The translations under genes and the position numbers were made by a program. A model generated the notes under the pieces. It searched no databases. It was not told where the DNA came from and was given only the letters and a program-made list of their open reading frames with translations. 64,000 nucleotides of DNA from Marinisporobacter balticus (GTDB lineage: Bacteria > Bacillota > Clostridia > Peptostreptococcales > Thermotaleaceae), in NCBI RefSeq assembly GCF_004345705.1, contig NZ_SLWV01000021.1, positions 6,042 to 70,041 on the forward strand, read 5' to 3'. Positions 34,447 through 43,728 of the stretch are shown here, piece after piece (position 1 is the first letter of the stretch; each line of letters starts with the position of its first letter).

Positions 34447-34980
34447 TTAGACCTCCTTGCTACTTTGTTCTTTTTTACGAATATCTTTTAAGATTTTTTT
34501 TGTACTTTCAGGGGTAAGCTTTGCATAAGTTTCTCCGTTAATCATCATAACCGGAGATAAACTACAACATCCAAGACAAGCAACATTATTGAGCGTAAAC
34601 AATCCATCCTCAGTTGTTTCGCCTTCTTTGATCTTTAGTTCATCACAGATGGCTTCTTCGATAAACTTAGAACCATTAACATGACAAGCAGTTCCTTGAC
34701 AAAGCATAATTAAATATTTGCCAACAGGATTTAGTCTAAACTGGGTATAGAAAGTCGCTACACCATGAATCTTTGCGGGTTTTATTCCAGTTTTTTCTGC
34801 AATATGATTCAGTACTTCTAAAGGTAAATATCCGAAAATTTCTTGTGCTCCTTGAAGAATGCTAATTAAGCTACCTGATACATCTTTATATTTTGCTAGA
34901 ACAGGCTCTAATTGGCTTAAGTCCACATTCGGATCACTTAATTTTACTGTAAGGTCATTGTTTCCTCCACAGCATCCCAT
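34447..34980 (-). CDS. NuoE/HydC-like [2Fe-2S] subunit of the transhydrogenase
   Basis: 177 aa. Thioredoxin-like ferredoxin with the four ligands in CQGTACH (~97-103) and CLGCCS (~133-138), and the helical N-terminal part ISILQGAQEIFGYLP typical for NuoE. Partner of the NuoF-like protein. ATG 34980 is chosen, since AAGGAG lies 8 nt upstream; a codon 18 bp earlier overlaps that site. First gene of the operon. Confidence 0.94.
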   Translation of the reverse strand: MGCCGGNNDLTVKLSDPNVDLSQLEPVLAKYKDVSGSLISILQGAQEIFGYLPLEVLNHIAEKTGIKPAKIHGVATFYTQFRLNPVGKYLIMLCQGTACHVNGSKFIEEAICDELKIKEGETTEDGLFTLNNVACLGCCSLSPVMMINGETYAKLTPESTKKILKDIRKKEQSSKEV

Positions 34981-35041
34981 TACGATCACTCCTTCCATTT
35001 CGCTTTCAAATCGATAAGAATTCTAAAAAGTTAGAAAGCAT

Positions 35042-35070
35042 AATAATGATTACAATATAAAACATGTCAA
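35042..35070 (-). promoter_or_regulatory. Promoter of the transhydrogenase operon
   Basis: Minus-strand TTGACA (35070-35065), 17 bp, ATTATT (35047-35042), about 60 nt before the first start codon. The rest of the 309-nt gap 34981-35289 shows no gene. Confidence 0.65.
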
Positions 35071-35289
35071 AATACTATTTAAAAATCAACATTCTGAAGC
35101 ATGAAATCATTGTAAAAAATCATCTCTTAAATACATGTATTTACAAAGTAGCTTCACTATGTATTGTACTCCATTTTTGTAGGTATTTCTATAAATAATT
35201 ATGATAGAATATTGTAGTGTGCGTATATTTTGTGGTTCAATATAACAATTAAGTAAGCATACATATGAACCGTAGAGAGAAGTTTTGTT

Positions 35290-36081
35290 TTAAATTACAG
35301 CTAATTCATGATTTTTTATATCTGTAATAAACATATGTCCAGGTGCATGGGTAATCATAATTTCAGGTTTAACATTCATAGCAACAGCTTGAGGGGTAAC
35401 TCCACATGCCCAAAATACAGGGATTTCTCCTTTTTTAATATCTATTGAATCACCAAAGTCAGGCTTATGTATATCGTTTATACCTATTGAACTAGGGTCA
35501 CCAATATGAATAGGTGCGCCATGGATACTAGGATATCTAGAAGTAATTTGAACTGCTTTGATCACTTGATGAGGGGACATTGGTCTCATACTAACAACTG
35601 TTGGACCAGAAAATATACCTGCTTCCTTACATGGAATAGTTGTAATATACATAGGAACATTTTTTCCATAAGTAATATGTCTCACTTCGATACCTTCTTC
35701 TATTAAAGCAGATTCAAAAGTAAAACTACACCCTAATATAAAGGAAACAAAATCATCTCTCCAAAAAGATTTTATATCTGTGGATTCTTCTTCAAGCTTA
35801 CCGTTTTTATAGACTCTGTACTTTGGAATATCTGTAGTAATATCAGAACCTGGTGCGATAGATTTAAACTCTTTACATCCTAAATCTGTAATTTCTAGTA
35901 CTGGGCATGGTTTTGGATTTCTTTGAGTAAATAGTAGAAAATCATAAGCTAAATTTTTTGGTAAAACAACTAAATTCCCTTGTGCATAACCATCGCACAT
36001 ACCAGAGGTATGTGTTTGTAATTTTCCTTCTCGAATCATTTGACGAATATGAGAAGGATCAGCAAATCTTAAATTCTCCAT
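35290..36081 (-). CDS. Putative hydro-lyase, YcsI/DUF1445 family
   Basis: 263 aa, full family length. Opening residues ADPSHIRQMIREG, then SGMCDGYAQGNLVVLP and IPVFWACGVTPQAVAM are family hallmarks. Homologues are annotated as hydro-lyases and one eukaryotic relative acts on D-glutamate/5-oxo-D-proline. In Bacillus subtilis ycsI belongs to the ycsFGI-kip operon, which matches the pxp genes next door. It probably handles oxoproline-related compounds. ATG 36081 follows AAAGGGGAG. It is transcribed divergently from the IclR regulator. Confidence 0.88.
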   Translation of the reverse strand: MENLRFADPSHIRQMIREGKLQTHTSGMCDGYAQGNLVVLPKNLAYDFLLFTQRNPKPCPVLEITDLGCKEFKSIAPGSDITTDIPKYRVYKNGKLEEESTDIKSFWRDDFVSFILGCSFTFESALIEEGIEVRHITYGKNVPMYITTIPCKEAGIFSGPTVVSMRPMSPHQVIKAVQITSRYPSIHGAPIHIGDPSSIGINDIHKPDFGDSIDIKKGEIPVFWACGVTPQAVAMNVKPEIMITHAPGHMFITDIKNHELAVI

Positions 36082-36105
36082 TGTGTTCTCCCCTTTTTGC
36101 ATTTG

Positions 36106-36128
36106 TTAGAATAAAATATTTATTCTAA
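36106..36128. promoter_or_regulatory. Perfect 23-bp palindrome upstream of the ycsI-like gene
   Basis: TTAGAATAAA (36106-36115), ATA, TTTATTCTAA (36119-36128). It lies 25-47 nt before the start codon, where a repressor could block transcription. It is a candidate operator, possibly for the adjacent IclR protein. Confidence 0.55.
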
Positions 36129-36237
36129 ATATAGCATATATTTTATTAACTGTAGTAAAATATTTTTATGATTTAGATAGATTTTATAGTATATGGTATA
36201 ATAAGGGTATCATATAAGGGAAGTAGGCGACAAAAAT

Positions 36238-37020
36238 ATGACTGAACAGGATAACAGTATTAATCAAAGCTTAGATAAGGCATTGGGTCTTTTGGAATAT
36301 TTTACTGCAGAAAATCATGTAAGAGGATTAAGTGAAATTGCAAGAATTTCATCTATTCCAAAGGCTACCGTGTACAGGCTCTTTAATACATTTAAAAAAA
36401 ATGGATATCTGACGCGTGTAGACATAAGTGGAAAACAAAATCAATATAAACTGGGAATAAAATTTCTTGAATTAGGAGCAATTGCTTCTGAATCTATAAA
36501 GATTAAGGAATTTGCACTACCTTTTATGGAAAAGTTACGAGATGAATTGAATGAAGATGTGCAATTGGTTATGAGAGAAAAAAATTACGCAATCTATGTT
36601 GAAAAACTGATTTGCACACATCCTGTAAGATTATTTACAAAAACAGGTAGAACCGCATCATTAGCGGCAGGGGCTTGTCCAAGAGCCATTCTATCTTTCT
36701 TAGAGGATGGTGAGATCGCAGATTTATTAGAACGTGAACCACTAATAAAATATACAGAAAATACGGTAATGGAAAAGCGAAAATTATGGGAAATGATTCG
36801 AGAAAGTAGAAAAAATGGATATACTATCAGTTTTGGAGAAATGGAGCCTCAAACAATTGGTGTAGGCGCACCCATATTTGATTATACAAAAAAAGTTATT
36901 GCTGCGATTAGTACCGCAGGGCCAGATCAACGGTTTGGACAAGAAAAATTTGATGAAATCATACAAAAAACTAAAAAGACAGCGATGGATATTTCAAAAG
37001 CATTGGGATATATGGAATAA
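36238..37020 (+). CDS. IclR-family regulator (KipR-like)
   Basis: 260 aa. N-terminal winged helix with SSIPKATVYRLFNTFKKNG (~34-52); C-terminal IclR effector domain from ~80, including RTASLAAGACPRAILSFL and a GVGAPIFDYTKKVIAAIS strand near 206-223. Homologous regulators (KipR) repress the 5-oxoprolinase/kip operon in Bacillus. It sits between the divergent ycsI-like gene and the pxp genes, so it probably controls both. The ATG at 36238 lacks a strong ribosome site. Confidence 0.9.
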   Translation: MTEQDNSINQSLDKALGLLEYFTAENHVRGLSEIARISSIPKATVYRLFNTFKKNGYLTRVDISGKQNQYKLGIKFLELGAIASESIKIKEFALPFMEKLRDELNEDVQLVMREKNYAIYVEKLICTHPVRLFTKTGRTASLAAGACPRAILSFLEDGEIADLLEREPLIKYTENTVMEKRKLWEMIRESRKNGYTISFGEMEPQTIGVGAPIFDYTKKVIAAISTAGPDQRFGQEKFDEIIQKTKKTAMDISKALGYME

Positions 37021-37050
37021 TGAAGGTTTTGTATCTTCATTATTTTTTTT
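37019..37050 (+). terminator. Terminator after IclR gene
   Basis: AATGAAG (37019-37025) pairs with CTTCATT (37035-37041), then ATTTTTTTT. It overlaps the stop codon. Confidence 0.8.
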
Positions 37051-37329
37051 GCAAGAAGCTATCAAAAGTGTCTAAAAAATAACGGAATAATATGTTATAA
37101 ATTGTAAAAAAATGAAAATGATTTATAATATTAGCAGTTTGTTTTTTCAACTATAAATATAGTAATAAGAAGAGAAAATTTTAGAAAAAGATGAAGGTTA
37201 TAGTAGGGGTTTATAGCTATAGTCAAAATAATAAAAAAAATAAGACGAATGATGTTGATAATAGAGTATCAATATTTTTTTAGAATTATCAAAACAATCG
37301 AAAAATTATTATGGACATTCAAAATATTA

Positions 37330-37369
37330 TATGGTACCATAAGATTACAAATATAAACCGATGGTCCAT
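37330..37369. promoter_or_regulatory. Candidate operator pair before pxpA
   Basis: A perfect palindrome TATGGTACCATA at 37330-37341 and a near copy ATGGTCCAT at 37361-37369, 40-80 nt before the pxpA start. TGGACA with 17-bp spacing to TACCAT (inside the first palindrome) could be the promoter, in which case a bound regulator would cover the -10. The rest of the 388-nt gap 37021-37408 holds no gene. Confidence 0.5.
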
Positions 37370-37408
37370 ATAATGAAACGAAATTACAAATAAAATGGAG
37401 GTGTGAAT

Positions 37409-38179
37409 ATGTACAAAGTTGATCTAAATAGTGATTTAGGAGAAAGTTTTGGAAGTTATAAAATAGGATTAGATGAAGAAGTAATAAAATATGTTACTTC
37501 TGCAAATGTTGCCTGTGGATGGCATGCAGGAGATCCTTTAGTAATGGAAAAAACGATAAATTTGGCAAAAGAGAGAGGCGTAGGAATTGGAGCGCATCCA
37601 GGATATTTGGATTTAATGGGTTTTGGAAGAAGAAATGTTGCTGTAACACCTAAAGAAGTAAAAGTATACATACAATATCAACTTGGAGCACTTATGGCAT
37701 TTGCAAAAGCTAACGGAGAGAAAGTTAAGCATGTAAAGCCTCACGGTGCTATGTATAATATGGCAGCAAAAGATAAATCATTAGCAAAGGCAATTGCTGA
37801 AGCTGTTTATGAAGTAGATCAAGAAATTATTCTCATGGGACTTGCAAACAGCGAAATGATTAAAGCTGGAAAAGAAGTTGGACTTAAGGTAGCGAACGAG
37901 GTATTTGCAGATAGAGCGTATAATCCAGATGCAACGTTAGTAGCAAGAAAATTAGAAGGTGCAGTGATCCATGATGCTGATTTAGCCATAGCAAGAGTTG
38001 TAAAAATGGTGAAAGAAGGAACCGTTACAGCGATAAATGGGGAAGAGATTAAAATAAAGGCCGATTCAATCTGTGTACATGGAGACAATCCAGAAGCTGT
38101 TGAATTTGTGCGAAAGATTAGATTGAAGCTTGAAGAAGAAGGTGTAGAAGTAACAGCTCTTTCAAATTTTATTGAATAG
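37409..38179 (+). CDS. pxpA: 5-oxoprolinase subunit A (LamB/YcsF)
   Basis: 256 aa. Opens with VDLNSDLGESFG, then ANVACGWHAGDP, GIGAHPGYLDLMGFGRR and VKPHGAMYN, the conserved loops of the LamB/YcsF family. With PxpB and PxpC it hydrolyses 5-oxoproline to glutamate using ATP. ATG 37409 is chosen because the GTG at 37403 overlaps GGAGGTG. First gene of pxpA-transporter-pxpB-pxpC. Confidence 0.95.
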   Translation: MYKVDLNSDLGESFGSYKIGLDEEVIKYVTSANVACGWHAGDPLVMEKTINLAKERGVGIGAHPGYLDLMGFGRRNVAVTPKEVKVYIQYQLGALMAFAKANGEKVKHVKPHGAMYNMAAKDKSLAKAIAEAVYEVDQEIILMGLANSEMIKAGKEVGLKVANEVFADRAYNPDATLVARKLEGAVIHDADLAIARVVKMVKEGTVTAINGEEIKIKADSICVHGDNPEAVEFVRKIRLKLEEEGVEVTALSNFIE

Positions 38180-38192
38180 GAGGATAAAATAA

Positions 38193-39425
38193 ATGAAACA
38201 AGAAATAAAAGAAAATGTAAAGAATGGACTTAAGCATAATACAGGGAATATGGGTGCGCTTTTAGGAGCTGCATTTATTATGGCAACATCAGCGATTGGA
38301 CCTGGGTTTTTGACACAAACGGCAACATTTACATCCCAATTTGCAGCAAGTTTTGGATTTGTTATACTTGTTTCTGTGATTTTGGATATTGGTGCACAAG
38401 TAAATGTATGGAGAATTATTGGTGTATCAGGTATGCGTGGACAAGATATTGCGAATAAAGTTATACCAGGACTTGGTTATATTGTAGCAATACTTGTAGC
38501 GCTAGGAGGATTGGCATTTAATATAGGGAATATTGGTGGCGCTGCTTTAGGATTGAACGTTATTTTTGGATTAGATGTTAAGATTGCGGGAGTTATTTGC
38601 GGTATTGCAGGTAGTGCTATTTTCTTATCAAAAGATGCGGGACCCGTAGTAGATAAATTTACAAAAATATTAGGCGGACTTATGATTCTTATTGTAGGAT
38701 ATGTGGCAATTGTAACAAAACCACCTGTAGGAGAAGCGATTTTCAGAAGTGTAGCACCAGAAAATTTCAAATCATTAATTTTTCCAACGATCACACTATT
38801 AGGAGGAACTGTAGGTGGATATATTACATTTGCAGGTGGACATAGATTGATTGATGCAGGGATTACAGGAGAAAAGAATATAAAAGAAATTACAAAAGGT
38901 GCTGTAATGGGAATTACCATCGCATCTATCATGCGTGTACTTTTATTCTTAGCAATTCTAGGTGTTGTATCAAAAGGAATAGCGTTAGATCCTTCTAATC
39001 CAGCAGCTTCAGCATTTAAACATGGCGCAGGTATGATCGGATATAAATTCTTTGGTATTGTATTATTATCAGCAGGGATTACATCTGTTGTGGGTGCTGC
39101 CTATACATCTGTATCATTTTTAAAAACATTGCATCCAATGATTGAAAAAAATGAAAAACAGTGGATTATAGGATTCATTGCAGCGTCTACAGCAATTATG
39201 GCGATTGTAGGGAAACCAGCAAAATTATTAATCTTAGCAGGTTCATTAAATGGATTGATCTTACCACTTACGATTGGTGTAATATTATTAGCAGCGAGAA
39301 GAAAAGATATTGTAGGAGACTATAAGCATCCTACATGGTTACTCATATTTGGATTACTGATTGTAATTATAGCTGGATACGCAGGATTTGGGGCACTTAA
39401 AAATATGCAAATGCTTGTGCATTAA
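38193..39425 (+). CDS. NRAMP-like transporter without the metal motif (YcsG-like)
   Basis: 410 aa, eleven or so helices of the LeuT fold. Where metal-transporting NRAMPs have D-P-G-N in helix 1, this protein reads SAIGPGFLTQ (~34-43), and where helix 6 normally has M-P-H it reads TFAGGHRL (~210-217). Both metal-binding motifs are therefore altered. It lies inside the pxp operon, as ycsG does in Bacillus, so oxoproline or a related anion is a more likely cargo than manganese (inference). 13 bp separate it from pxpA. Confidence 0.85.
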   Translation: MKQEIKENVKNGLKHNTGNMGALLGAAFIMATSAIGPGFLTQTATFTSQFAASFGFVILVSVILDIGAQVNVWRIIGVSGMRGQDIANKVIPGLGYIVAILVALGGLAFNIGNIGGAALGLNVIFGLDVKIAGVICGIAGSAIFLSKDAGPVVDKFTKILGGLMILIVGYVAIVTKPPVGEAIFRSVAPENFKSLIFPTITLLGGTVGGYITFAGGHRLIDAGITGEKNIKEITKGAVMGITIASIMRVLLFLAILGVVSKGIALDPSNPAASAFKHGAGMIGYKFFGIVLLSAGITSVVGAAYTSVSFLKTLHPMIEKNEKQWIIGFIAASTAIMAIVGKPAKLLILAGSLNGLILPLTIGVILLAARRKDIVGDYKHPTWLLIFGLLIVIIAGYAGFGALKNMQMLVH

Positions 39426-39485
39426 TAAATCGGCATCTAGAGAAAATCTCTAGGTGCCATCAATCTTTAACGAGGAGGGGCCAAT

Positions 39486-40226
39486 ATGTATGAAGAAATG
39501 AAATATTTAACAGCAGGAGAGCAGGCAATCGTAATTGAGTTTGGAAATGAAATTTCTGAAGCCATTAATAGTAAAGTAAGAGCCATGATGATTGCAATAG
39601 ATAAAAAAAATATAGATGGGATTGTAGAGATGACACCTACTTATCGTTCTTTGATGGTACATTATAATCCCCTAAAAATAGATTATGATAGTATATTAAA
39701 GCAGTTGAAAGATTTAGAAAACCAATTAGATTATATAGAGATTCCAAGACCTACAGTGATAGAAATACCTACTGCGTATGGCAACGAATTTGGACCCGAT
39801 ATTGAAAATGTAGCAAAGCACAATGGCCTAACAGTAGAAGAAGTAATAAAAATCCATACAGCTAAAGAGTATTTGATCTATATGCTTGGATTTACACCAG
39901 GATTTCCTTATTTAGGAGGAATGGATGAAAAAATTGCGACGCCTAGGCTTAAAACACCAAGAACGAAAATAAGTGGGGGTTCAGTAGGGATTGCAGGAAG
40001 TCAGACGGGAATTTATCCAATAGATAGTCCAGGAGGATGGCAATTAATAGGAAAAACGCCACTAAAATTATATGATGCATATAGAGATACACCCATTTTA
40101 CTACAGGCAGGGAATTATATTAAGTTTGTTGCGATTGAAGAGAAAGAATATGTAAAGATAGAAGAAGCAATAAAAAATAATCATTACAAATATAATACAT
40201 ATCCAAAAGAAATGGAGGTGAAATAA
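39486..40226 (+). CDS. pxpB: 5-oxoprolinase subunit B (KipI-like)
   Basis: 246 aa. Hallmarks LGFTPGFPYLGGM (~137-149), PRTKISGGSVGIAGSQTGIY and SPGGWQLIGKTP of the AHS1/KipI family. Forms the B part of the prokaryotic 5-oxoprolinase; the Bacillus homologue also inhibits sporulation kinase KinA. ATG 39486 follows GAGGAGGGG. Its stop abuts the next start. Confidence 0.94.
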   Translation: MYEEMKYLTAGEQAIVIEFGNEISEAINSKVRAMMIAIDKKNIDGIVEMTPTYRSLMVHYNPLKIDYDSILKQLKDLENQLDYIEIPRPTVIEIPTAYGNEFGPDIENVAKHNGLTVEEVIKIHTAKEYLIYMLGFTPGFPYLGGMDEKIATPRLKTPRTKISGGSVGIAGSQTGIYPIDSPGGWQLIGKTPLKLYDAYRDTPILLQAGNYIKFVAIEEKEYVKIEEAIKNNHYKYNTYPKEMEVK

Positions 40227-41258
40227 ATGAATCAAATAAAAATTTTAAATCACGGACTTCTAACATTAGTACAAGATGGAGGAAGATATGGCTATCAACA
40301 ATTTGGGGTTCCTGTTTCAGGGGTTATGGATAGCTTTGCACACAGAATTGCAAATATTTTGGTAGGGAATGACGAAAATGAAGCCGTTTTGGAAATGACT
40401 ATTGTAGGCCCACATATAGAATTTGAAAATGATTGTGTCATTGCTATTACAGGAGGAGACTTATTGCCTATTGTGAATGAAGCACCTATTCCTATGTGGG
40501 AAAGTATATATATAAAAGAAGGAGATCGATTGTCCTTTAGATATATGAAAAGTGGATGCAGAAGTTATATTGCCTTCTCTGGAGGTATTGACGTAGAAGT
40601 AGTTATGAGAAGTAAATCGACCTATATAAAAGGAAAAATCGGAGGACATGAGGGAAGACCTCTCAAGATAGGAGATGTACTTAAAATAGGAAAACCAAAA
40701 GAGAATTTGCATAAATTAAAAGGAAGGATTGTTCCCCCTAAATATATTCCTAAATTTACAAATACGATTGATGTACGTATAGTCTTAGGGCCTCAGAATG
40801 AATATTTTACAGAAAAAGGAATTAAAACTTTCCTTTCTAGCCCCTATGCTGTCACTAATGAATGTGATCGAATGGGTTTTCGACTTGAGGGAGAAACTAT
40901 TGAGCATGTAAGCGGTGGAGATATTATTTCTGATGGAATTGCTTTGGGTGCTATTCAGATTCCAGGGCATGGAAAACCTATTATTATGATGGCGGACAGG
41001 CAAGCTACAGGGGGATATACAAAAATAGGTAATGTTATTCGCTCAGATTTATATAAAATAGCACAAGCAAAACCAGGAGATCAAATAAGGTTTAGCGAAA
41101 TAAGTGTAAAAGAAGCGCAACAGATATTAAAGGAAGTAGAAGCAAAAATTATTGCTATTAAACAAGAATGTGTTGCCCGGGAAATTGTGTCTACAAAACA
41201 ATTTCATTTAAAGATTAATGGAAAATCTTATGAAGTGAAAGTTGAAGAGGTGAAATAA
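40227..41258 (+). CDS. pxpC: 5-oxoprolinase subunit C (KipA-like)
   Basis: 343 aa. N-terminal GRYGYQQFGVPVSGVMD (~19-35) and later VTNECDRMGFRLEG and GAIQIPGHGKPIIMMADRQA are AHS2/KipA motifs. No biotin-carboxyl domain is fused. It begins immediately after the pxpB stop, and the operon ends in a strong terminator. Confidence 0.94.
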   Translation: MNQIKILNHGLLTLVQDGGRYGYQQFGVPVSGVMDSFAHRIANILVGNDENEAVLEMTIVGPHIEFENDCVIAITGGDLLPIVNEAPIPMWESIYIKEGDRLSFRYMKSGCRSYIAFSGGIDVEVVMRSKSTYIKGKIGGHEGRPLKIGDVLKIGKPKENLHKLKGRIVPPKYIPKFTNTIDVRIVLGPQNEYFTEKGIKTFLSSPYAVTNECDRMGFRLEGETIEHVSGGDIISDGIALGAIQIPGHGKPIIMMADRQATGGYTKIGNVIRSDLYKIAQAKPGDQIRFSEISVKEAQQILKEVEAKIIAIKQECVAREIVSTKQFHLKINGKSYEVKVEEVK

Positions 41259-41292
41259 AAAAGCTTTTGGAAATATTTCCAAAAGCTTTTTT
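41257..41292. terminator. Bidirectional terminator between pxpC and the helicase
   Basis: A 16- to 17-bp perfect stem (arms AAAAAGCTTTTGGAAA and its complement) with a 2- to 3-nt loop; A-run and T-run on either side serve both convergent genes. Confidence 0.95.
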
Positions 41293-43420
41293 AGTGGTGC
41301 GTTAGAATTTTTTGCGCTATACATACGGGTAAGGATAGTCCACGTATACCTAATCCGTTGAAGTCAATTTGCGCAATATCCCCATCAATAGATTTTATGA
41401 TGCCTTTTCCAAATTTCTTATGTTCTACAAAAGAATCAATAGAAAATTCATGTGGAATGGATTCATGAACGGATTTACTAGGTGCAAATGTTCTTTTTAT
41501 ATGGGGAGAAGATTTCATACAAGTATTCACTTCTTCCACAAAAGGAGAAGGACGCATATATGAACCATCTTGGAAACTAGGGATTAAGAGTGATAATGAT
41601 TTTCTAGCACGGGTCATGCCGACATAAAAAAGTCGTCTTTCTTCTTCTAAGTAGATAGATTTTTCTTCAGTAGAAGCATCTAGTTTAGATTTAGGAGGAA
41701 ATTGGCCGTCTACTAAATCCATTAAATAGACACGATCAAACTCAAGCCCTTTTGAAGAATGGACAGTAGAAAGAATTATGGGTGTCATTTCTTTTGTATT
41801 TTTTGCATGAAGAATAATTTTTTTTAGTGTACTTAATCTTTCCATAAAATCAATGATTGAATCGGTTTTTGAAGCAATCATTTTTAATTGTGTAAAGAGA
41901 AACAGAACATTATCATAAGAATATTTGTGCCTTTGACAATTAGATTTTAAATATTTTTTATAAGCTAAGTTTTCTTCGATAAAACAGAGGGCATCTATAG
42001 GTTTCATAAGAGAAAGAGCATGAAAGTCTTTCTCTAGACGTTTTAGATTTTTCCTTTGAAAATCTTTTAAACCTGGAAAAAAGATTAAAGATTTGAATAC
42101 AGAAATAGACTTTCCATGCTCTTTGATATAAGAAACGGCTATTTTTGAAATGTAACCATTCATTTTATAATAAATTCTTTCGAATGAATCTATATCATAA
42201 GGATTTAAAGATACATCTAAAAAAGCTAATAAATCTCTTGTTAGCCAATGATTGAAAAAAGATAGATTAAAAGCTTGTATAGAAAAAGGAATTTGATTTC
42301 TTTGTAATCGATCAATCAATGGAATAGCAGATAGATTATTTCTATACAATACAGCAGAAGTTGTCTTTGAACATGTGGATAATTCTTCTATTAGATAGTT
42401 TGTTTGATCTTCTTTATTTTGTGCTTTTAGAATATGAATAGGGGTATGTTCTTTATTGTCTGTATACATGTTTTTTACATATCTTTTTGTATTTGATTGA
42501 ATAAATGTATTGCTAAGGGTGACTATTTCTTGAGAAGATCTGTAATTTTGTTCTAAAAAAAATGTTTTTGATTGTTTATAAGTTTTTGGGAAATGGAGTA
42601 AAGCTTCAGGATATGCTCCACGAAAACCATAAATACTTTGATCATCATCTGCTACCATAAATAAATTATTTCTAGGATAAGCTAACAACTCAATGAGCGC
42701 ATGCTGTACTTTAGAGGTATCTTGTGCTTCGTCTACTTGTATATAGGGGTATTGATTTCTGTATTGATTCAATAGCGGTGCATTATTTTTTAGTATATTC
42801 AGTGCAAGGCTTAGCATATCATCAAAATCAATGAGTAAATGTTGCTTTTTATAATTTTCATAGTGCGTATAAATTTCCCTAAAGTTGTTGATTTCAAAGT
42901 CATATTGATGAAAATCTTCTGTAGCAATCATCATATTTTTTACAAAGCTAATACGACTTAAAAGTTCTTCGAGATTGTCTTCATTTAGAAAATCATGATT
43001 TACTTCTTGATAAATGTCTCTTAATAATGTATTTTTATGAATAGTAGCATGTTCTCCTTCAATAATGGTATATGCAAAGCCATTCATTTTTGCATAGCGA
43101 CCAACAATGCGTAAGGCTAAACGATGGATTGTTGAAAAATACACATTTTGATGAATAATTTTTCCAAATACATCATAAAAACGTTTTTTCATATCTTTTG
43201 CAGCGAATCTGCTAAATGTTACAGATAATATATTGCTAGGATGAATTTTATGATGCAAAATTAAGTGGGCTGTTCTACAGATGAGGGTAGTTGTTTTTCC
43301 AGATCCAGGAACAGCTAATAAAAGAACAGGTCCATCTTTATGTAAAACAGCCTGTTTCTGTTGCGAATTTAGTTGAATGTTTTGTTGATTTTTTAGTATA
43401 TGAAAAAATGAATCGTGCAA
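41291..43420 (-). CDS. UvrD/Rep/PcrA-type superfamily 1 DNA helicase
   Basis: 709 aa. Motif I VPGSGKTTT (~37-45), Ia FSRFAAKDM, motif II YIQVDEAQDTS (~226-236), III ADDDQSIYGFRGA, IV EQNYRS, V TVHSSKGLEFDRVYL and VI EEERRLFYVGMTRAR are all intact, so it is an active ATP-driven 3'-5' helicase/translocase. The last ~50 residues (HKKFGKGIIKSIDG) are the PcrA-type Tudor-like tail. No nuclease domain. TTG start after GGGAGG. Monocistronic; no link to neighbours is evident, and a chromosomal pcrA may exist elsewhere. Confidence 0.93.
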   Translation of the reverse strand: MHDSFFHILKNQQNIQLNSQQKQAVLHKDGPVLLLAVPGSGKTTTLICRTAHLILHHKIHPSNILSVTFSRFAAKDMKKRFYDVFGKIIHQNVYFSTIHRLALRIVGRYAKMNGFAYTIIEGEHATIHKNTLLRDIYQEVNHDFLNEDNLEELLSRISFVKNMMIATEDFHQYDFEINNFREIYTHYENYKKQHLLIDFDDMLSLALNILKNNAPLLNQYRNQYPYIQVDEAQDTSKVQHALIELLAYPRNNLFMVADDDQSIYGFRGAYPEALLHFPKTYKQSKTFFLEQNYRSSQEIVTLSNTFIQSNTKRYVKNMYTDNKEHTPIHILKAQNKEDQTNYLIEELSTCSKTTSAVLYRNNLSAIPLIDRLQRNQIPFSIQAFNLSFFNHWLTRDLLAFLDVSLNPYDIDSFERIYYKMNGYISKIAVSYIKEHGKSISVFKSLIFFPGLKDFQRKNLKRLEKDFHALSLMKPIDALCFIEENLAYKKYLKSNCQRHKYSYDNVLFLFTQLKMIASKTDSIIDFMERLSTLKKIILHAKNTKEMTPIILSTVHSSKGLEFDRVYLMDLVDGQFPPKSKLDASTEEKSIYLEEERRLFYVGMTRARKSLSLLIPSFQDGSYMRPSPFVEEVNTCMKSSPHIKRTFAPSKSVHESIPHEFSIDSFVEHKKFGKGIIKSIDGDIAQIDFNGLGIRGLSLPVCIAQKILTHH

Positions 43421-43600
43421 GATGAATGCCTCCCGTTAGCAAATATATAAAGATAAAAGCAATAGGTAAAGTATAGCATAGAAAAGGGTGGTTTTATAGC
43501 TTTAATAGATAATGAAATATTGAATGATATAGCTAGATTGTTTGATATATTCTTTTTTTATCATAAGGAATCTTCATTTTTTTAGTATGGCTAAGATGAC

Positions 43601-43624
43601 AGCAAATATCATAGGATATTTGCT
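43601..43624. repeat. 10-bp perfect stem-loop in the 308-nt gap before the sigma-54 activator
   Basis: AGCAAATATC (43601-43610), ATAG, GATATTTGCT (43615-43624), followed by ACTTTTAC. It may be a weak terminator or a regulatory site of the activator gene. No gene is visible in 43421-43728. Confidence 0.45.
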
Positions 43625-43728
43625 ACTTTTACAAATATTTATTTTTAGAAAAGAATATAGGGTATTAAGAAGCATTTTTCACATAGATAAAATCGTATAA
43701 ACAAGTACAAGGAGGTAGTGACAACGTT

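Noticed and set aside
41257..41292. Long hairpin as mobile-element end
   Set aside because: It sits exactly between convergent stop codons with A/T runs, as a bidirectional terminator does; no matching repeat or transposase is nearby.
41291..43420. Anti-phage helicase-nuclease (AddAB or Gabija type)
   Set aside because: The helicase has no nuclease domain and no partner gene; the PcrA-type tail points to general DNA repair.
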